Assembly (NCBI GenBank): GCA_964406475.1
Contig: CAYORS010000016.1
Location: forward strand, 1 to 15,576
Direction: 5' to 3'
Length of the DNA: 15,576 nt
Source of the DNA: JAQBQZ01 sp964406475
GTDB taxonomy: Bacteria; Patescibacteriota; Minisyncoccia; Phycocordibacterales; CAIRYW01
Part shown: one piece after another, positions 13,209 through 15,576 of the stretch
Numbering within the stretch: position 1 is the first letter of the stretch
How the letters are laid out: each line of letters opens with the position of its first letter
Program-made: the position numbers and the translations under genes
The notes under the pieces: model-generated
Databases searched by the model: none
The model's input: the letters and a program-made list of their open reading frames with translations, nothing else
What the model was told of the DNA's origin: nothing

Positions 13209-13291
13209 ACCGCAGGCCGACGGGCCGAGGTGGGGTCGCGAGCAAAATCAGTAGATTTTGACTCGTGACCAAGTCCCATCACTCGCGCAAA
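13185..13291 (+). repeat. Structured tRNA-Asp-derived element (terminal inverted repeats)
   Basis: The 5' arm GCGAG...GGGACTTG (13185-13189, 13198-13205) pairs with the 3' arm CAAGTCCC...CTCGC (13270-13277, 13282-13286). Inside are a GGCC-gacg-GGCC hairpin (13215-13226) and a long hairpin (13234-13270, 15-16 pairs with one G-T and one bulge, loop AGTA). The 5' arm is an inverted copy of the tRNA-Asp T arm: 13198-13207 is the exact reverse complement of 13116-13125. The 3' arm is the direct copy (13270-13291). Non-coding. Confidence 0.7.
13270..13291 (+). repeat. att-like direct repeat, copy 2
   Basis: All 22 bases are identical to the tRNA-Asp 3' end and trailer at 13118-13139. It is 35 bases upstream of the ATP-grasp ATG and marks the left side of that gene. 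Confidence 0.65.
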
Positions 13292-13297
13292 GAAACG

Positions 13298-13341
13298 AAG
13301 GAGGAACCGTGTTAGGATATAAAGTATGGCGATTAAGTTAA
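13298..13341 (+). other. Strong Shine-Dalgarno with a 10-codon GTG mini-ORF overlapping the ATP-grasp start
   Basis: AAGGAGG (13298-13304) lies 4 bases before GTG at 13309, which opens VLGYKVWRLS and stops at 13339-13341, out of frame with and past the ATG at 13326. It is the clearest Shine-Dalgarno I see in the window. It may be a leader peptide, or a chance purine run. Confidence 0.25.
13310..13318 (+). promoter_or_regulatory. Extended -10 promoter upstream of the ATP-grasp gene
   Basis: TG-T-TAGGAT ends 7 bases before ATG 13326. The segment closely resembles the receiver-gene start (TGTTAGAAT...AGTATGG). It predicts a leaderless mRNA. Confidence 0.35.
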
Positions 13342-14426
13342 TAGTTCGTAAAGGGTTTGGTAAAATCCCGAAGGATATAAATACACTCTCAAACACAGAG
13401 AAAGATAGGCTTACAAGCAGAACAAGAAATATTGCAGAAAACCTAGCGGTCGAATTTTATATTGAAGAACACATAAGAAAAATCGGAGACTCTCTGAGGT
13501 TTATTTTTGTCGAATCGGACATAGATACATTGATTGAAAATAGCCTTGATCTTAGAAAGAAGGAATTATCTTGGGATGAGGAATTAAAAATGATTTATAT
13601 ATTAGGATTACCCATCCCTCTGACAAAGAAAGTTTCTGAAGCAACTAAAGCGGATGTTTTTCCTTGTATTATTAAAAATCCTGAGTCTAGGAAAGGAAAG
13701 GAGGTTTTTCAAATAGATAGTTTCAAAACTTTTGGCATCTTTCAGAAATTCTTGACTAGTTCGACAGTTCTCATTCCGAGTATAGCTAATGAGATAATCC
13801 ATTATGATCCCACAATCGAACGTGAAAAGTTTATCTATCAGCAATATGTTTCTACTCCGAGCGAATTCTTTACTTCATACAGGGTAATGGTTTCTTGTGC
13901 GGGCGATGTTATAACAAGTGCACTTTTGTATTCAGAGAACAGTAAAAATTCAAAGGAACTATTACAATTAAAGAACAAAGGTAAGATATCAAAAAATACC
14001 GATATCTTGGTAATACCAGACAGCCCCTTTTTCATTAATTCTCAGAAAGTTGTCTCGAATATCTCTCAAGGTGGGGGAATTATTGTTCTTGAGCCAGCAG
14101 GTAATTCAAAAGAACCAACTGATGTTGAAAAATGTATCTTAAAAGATCACAATATTAATTCCGATACGCCTAGATTACCTGAAGCGATAAAAGAAAAAAG
14201 TAAATTGATAGGAAAATATCTAGGGGAAAGCGGAATTGGCTTATTTTATGGAATCGATTGGGTTCAATCAAAAGATGGTGAGTACTTTTATTTAGAAACA
14301 AATCTCAGCCCCATGTGTACTTTTTATGTAAATGCTTTTATGAAAGGTGTCGGTACTCACGAAGAAGCATATGTCTTAATTGCAGATAATATTTTAAGGC
14401 AGCTATTATCTAAATCTATTTCATAA
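13326..14426 (+). CDS. ATP-grasp family protein, substrate unknown
   Basis: This 366-residue protein is probably an ATP-dependent carboxylate-amine (or similar) ligase. The ATP-grasp pattern is present but divergent. FPCIIKNP (112-119) holds the candidate ATP-binding lysine K117. SRKGKEVF (121-128) stands for the glycine-rich loop and YQQYVS (171-176) for the hinge strand. YRVMVSCAGDVITSALLYS (185-203) follows, then SNISQGG (244-250) and the metal-binding GIDWVQSKDGEYFYLETNLSP (309-329) with D311, E323 and N325. The N-terminal about 110 residues are not recognised. The gene sits between repeats downstream of tRNA-Asp, has no operon partner, and uses more ATA/AGA/AAA-type codons than the pilus genes, which fits acquisition. 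ATG 13326 is forced by an in-frame stop at 13320. Confidence 0.8.
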   Translation: MAIKLIVRKGFGKIPKDINTLSNTEKDRLTSRTRNIAENLAVEFYIEEHIRKIGDSLRFIFVESDIDTLIENSLDLRKKELSWDEELKMIYILGLPIPLTKKVSEATKADVFPCIIKNPESRKGKEVFQIDSFKTFGIFQKFLTSSTVLIPSIANEIIHYDPTIEREKFIYQQYVSTPSEFFTSYRVMVSCAGDVITSALLYSENSKNSKELLQLKNKGKISKNTDILVIPDSPFFINSQKVVSNISQGGGIIVLEPAGNSKEPTDVEKCILKDHNINSDTPRLPEAIKEKSKLIGKYLGESGIGLFYGIDWVQSKDGEYFYLETNLSPMCTFYVNAFMKGVGTHEEAYVLIADNILRQLLSKSIS

Positions 14427-14488
14427 ATCTGGAATGCAGAAATAGTCCTTGTTAGTGATAATCGCAGTTCTCACTTCGTTCGCTAACC

Positions 14489-14565
14489 CGCGCAAAATAG
14501 AAAATAACTCGGTCTTGTGCCGAGTTATTTTCTATTTAACAGCGAGAGCATTCGGGGACTTGAAA
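14489..14565 (+). repeat. 77-base duplicated module, copy 2
   Basis: This is identical to 13132-13193 over its first 62 bases, and again over its last 12. It lies 62 bases after the ATP-grasp stop, so its hairpin can serve as that gene's terminator. The offset between copies is 1357 bases. Confidence 0.9.
14495..14537 (+). terminator. Terminator after the ATP-grasp gene
   Basis: An exact copy of the tRNA-Asp terminator: perfect 18-bp stem with a 7-base loop and T-rich 3' arm. Confidence 0.82.
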
Positions 14566-14739
14566 GACGGAACGAGCGAAGGCGAGGAGGGGTGAGCATG
14601 GGGTAGGGACCCATGCGCAAGACCTTTTCAGATTTTTATGAGTAATGCGAAATGAAAATCGAAAAGGTGTACTGCTCCTGTAAGGAGGCGATAGTTTCAG
14701 CAGAAAATTATCCGTGACCAAGTCCCTTCACTCACGCAA
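14542..14739 (+). repeat. Structured repeat element, copy 2 (after the ATP-grasp gene)
   Basis: The terminal arms are GCGAG...GGGGACTTG and CAAGTCCC...CTCACGC, as in the element at 13185. Inside, in order: GCATGGG/CCCATGC hairpin (14596-14616); a long hairpin ACCTTTTC-GATTTTTAT / ATGAAAATC-GAAAAGGT (about 14622-14668); GTGTACTG; and CTCC-TGTAA-GGAG (about 14675-14687). The block 14662-14688 closely matches the minus-strand block 12710-12681. No convincing reading frame spans it. Confidence 0.65.
14719..14739 (+). repeat. att-like direct repeat, copy 3
   Basis: CAAGTCCCTTCACTCACGCAA differs from the tRNA-Asp 3' end at two positions. The preceding bases CGTGAC are shared with copy 2. It marks the right side of the ATP-grasp islet. 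Confidence 0.6.
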
Positions 14740-14942
14740 GATTGGACCTAAGGACTCGAAAGCGTTCTTTGTATTTATAGGTCAATGTTTTTGTTCGGTT
14801 CTAACCAATTTATTTCAAAGTTTACACTTTCTTTTTATTTATGATTAGTTTTAGGATTTTCAAATAGTAAACATGCTCGTTGTGGTGTGTGTTTATCAGA
14901 TATGTATCTCACTTAATCGCAAGAACGATTGGAGGATTCTTG
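14740..14942. other. Intergenic stretch without a recognisable gene
   Basis: AT-rich sequence between the repeat element and the DUF5069 promoter. The only structure noted is a GACCTAAGGAC ... GTTCTT ... TAGGTC imperfect stem at about 14745-14783. No tRNA or convincing ORF is seen. Confidence 0.5.
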
Positions 14943-14951
14943 TGGTATAAT
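14943..14951 (+). promoter_or_regulatory. Extended -10 promoter for the DUF5069 gene
   Basis: TG-G-TATAAT is a perfect extended -10, 30 bases before the ATG at 14982, giving a leader of about 24 bases. No strong -35 is seen. Confidence 0.6.
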
Positions 14952-14981
14952 AGGTCCACGTTATTAATTAAATGTCATTTT

Positions 14982-15419
14982 ATGCAATCAAAAGATCTTG
15001 CAGTAGAGGCGCCACGTAGTCCTTATGAAACAATCAATGGTTTCGCTATCCTCGCTCGGACAATAGATAAATGTCGAGCGGATATTGCTGGCACTATTGG
15101 AGAATACCATTTTGACTGTCCTCTCGACAAAACACTTTTTGGATTTAAAGGTATTGATGCAGAAGAATTTAAGAATCTTGTTGCTACAGATGTGTCAGAT
15201 GAGGTGATTGGTCAGTGGGTATTTGATAATGGTATGCCAAAGACAGTTGAGGAAATAAAAGCATGGTCAGATCATTTCAGATCTGATTATTCTTACTCTA
15301 CAGATCCAAACAAAAGTGAATGGTTCAGGGGTGAGTGTGAGCGATTGGGTCTTAATCCAGAGACAACGACACTCTTTGATTATTTAGAAGCAGATGATCG
15401 TATCACTTTCGGTAAATAA
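14982..15419 (+). CDS. DUF5069-type small protein
   Basis: This is a 145-residue soluble protein. SPYETINGFAILARTIDKCRADIAGTIGEYHFDCPLDKTLFGFKGIDAEEFKN is the hallmark of the DUF5069 family, which begins with 'sP.e.l.G...lpR.iDKaRA...G..geY.f.cpld..ll.f.gi', with the conserved R...DK.RA and EYHF blocks. The family's biochemical role is unknown to me. The C-terminal part has an acidic helix pair (EEIKAWSDHF) and ends ADDRITFGK. ATG 14982 fits the family N-terminus; a longer frame upstream runs across the promoter and is rejected. It is monocistronic, followed by a terminator. It sits just outside the tRNA-Asp islet and codes in the style of the core genes. Confidence 0.85.
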   Translation: MQSKDLAVEAPRSPYETINGFAILARTIDKCRADIAGTIGEYHFDCPLDKTLFGFKGIDAEEFKNLVATDVSDEVIGQWVFDNGMPKTVEEIKAWSDHFRSDYSYSTDPNKSEWFRGECERLGLNPETTTLFDYLEADDRITFGK

Positions 15420-15439
15420 ACAATAGATTTGATTTTACT

Positions 15440-15470
15440 ACAAAACACCGCTTTAGCGGTGTTTTGTTTG
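15440..15470 (+). terminator. Terminator after the DUF5069 gene
   Basis: A perfect 12-bp stem (15440-15451 with 15456-15467), loop TTTA, GC-rich top ACCGC/GCGGT, and a T-rich tail. Confidence 0.85.
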
Positions 15471-15472
15471 TA

Positions 15473-15501
15473 TTTTCAAAATAGAGTGTTTGTATTATAC
15501 T
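15473..15501 (+). promoter_or_regulatory. Promoter of tRNA-Thr
   Basis: TTTTCA (15473-15478), 17 bases, TATACT (15496-15501); the tRNA starts 15 bases downstream. Confidence 0.5.
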
Positions 15502-15516
15502 GGCAAAGCATTCTAT

Positions 15517-15576
15517 GCCGTTGTAGCTCAGTTGGTAGAGCACGTCCATGGTAAGGACGAGGTCACCGGTTCAATC
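15517..15576 (+). tRNA. tRNA-Thr, anticodon GGT (3' end outside window)
   Basis: The first 60 bases are present: acceptor 5' strand GCCGTTG, D arm GCTC-AGTTGGTA-GAGC, anticodon stem CGTCC/GGACG with loop ATGGTAA (anticodon 15550-15552), and the start of the T arm ACCGG-TTCAATC. The window ends before the 3' T stem and acceptor strand. Confidence 0.93.

Noticed and set aside
13041..13268. Open frame of 75 codons covering tRNA-Asp and the following repeat
   Set aside because: It translates the tRNA gene itself and its terminator; not a protein gene.
13175..13291. Integron attC site (ATTTAAC resembles an RYYYAAC box and the element folds into a hairpin)
   Set aside because: No matching GTTRRRY box is found at the other end, and there is no integrase or cassette array.
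14427..14488. Fourth degenerate att-like copy ending ...CCCGCGC before the duplicated module
   Set aside because: Beyond the final CGCGC, similarity to the tRNA-Asp end is too weak to claim.
14880..14981. 34-residue N-terminal extension of the DUF5069 protein
   Set aside because: It covers the TATAAT promoter and does not resemble the family, which begins close to MQSKDLAVEAPRSP.
1..15576. CRISPR array or UGA recoding as in some CPR groups
   Set aside because: No regularly spaced short repeats are present; a TGA stop at 4538-4540 ends a normal-length pilin and proteins align without in-frame TGA.

Overview
The window looks like a stretch of a Patescibacteria/CPR (Parcubacteria-like) chromosome. 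The basis is AT-rich sequence, compact genes, a type IV pilus cluster with a receiver protein beside the pilus ATPases, almost no Shine-Dalgarno sequences, no encoded CCA on the complete tRNAs, and a CPR-like LigA N-terminus. This is inference from style; no marker gene fixes the taxon. The standard bacterial code fits: TGA ends the pseudopilin at 4148-4540, and the other reading frames are open.

Region 1 (1-7958) is a type IV pilus locus on the + strand: the end of the assembly ATPase PilB, a stand-alone CheY-like receiver, the retraction ATPase PilT, the platform protein PilC, and a terminator. Then comes a small putative major pilin between two perfect hairpins, a second GspG-like pilin, the prepilin peptidase, and four minor pseudopilins packed with gaps of 2-9 bases. 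The NAD-dependent DNA ligase (7963-9987) follows the last pseudopilin by 4 bases and probably shares its transcript. The peptidase matures all six prepilins, PilB/PilT drive extension and retraction through PilC, and the minor pseudopilins probably form the tip.

Region 2 (10029-12452) holds gatC and gatA, two subunits of the tRNA-dependent amidotransferase (no gatB here), and an unrecognised membrane protein with a histidine-rich linker and a HEPN-like RxxxxH motif.

Region 3 (12450-14980) is the unusual part. An initiator tRNA (+), a CAT-anticodon tRNA (-) and tRNA-Asp (+) are each followed by a strong terminator hairpin and then by an inverted partial copy of the tRNA's own 3' end. Two copies of a structured element sharing a GTGTACTG...CCTGTAA core lie here, one between the Met tRNAs and one after an ATP-grasp gene. 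The ATP-grasp gene (13326-14426) sits downstream of tRNA-Asp between repeats: a 62-base identical terminator module on both sides, and direct copies of the tRNA-Asp 3' end at 13270-13291 and 14719-14739. This resembles a tRNA-associated islet with no integrase in view.

Region 4 (14982-15576) has a DUF5069-type protein, its terminator, and the start of a tRNA-Thr(GGT) gene cut by the window edge.

A recurring feature is a -10-like box placed 6-7 bases upstream of the ATG of genes that seem to start transcripts, which predicts leaderless mRNAs.
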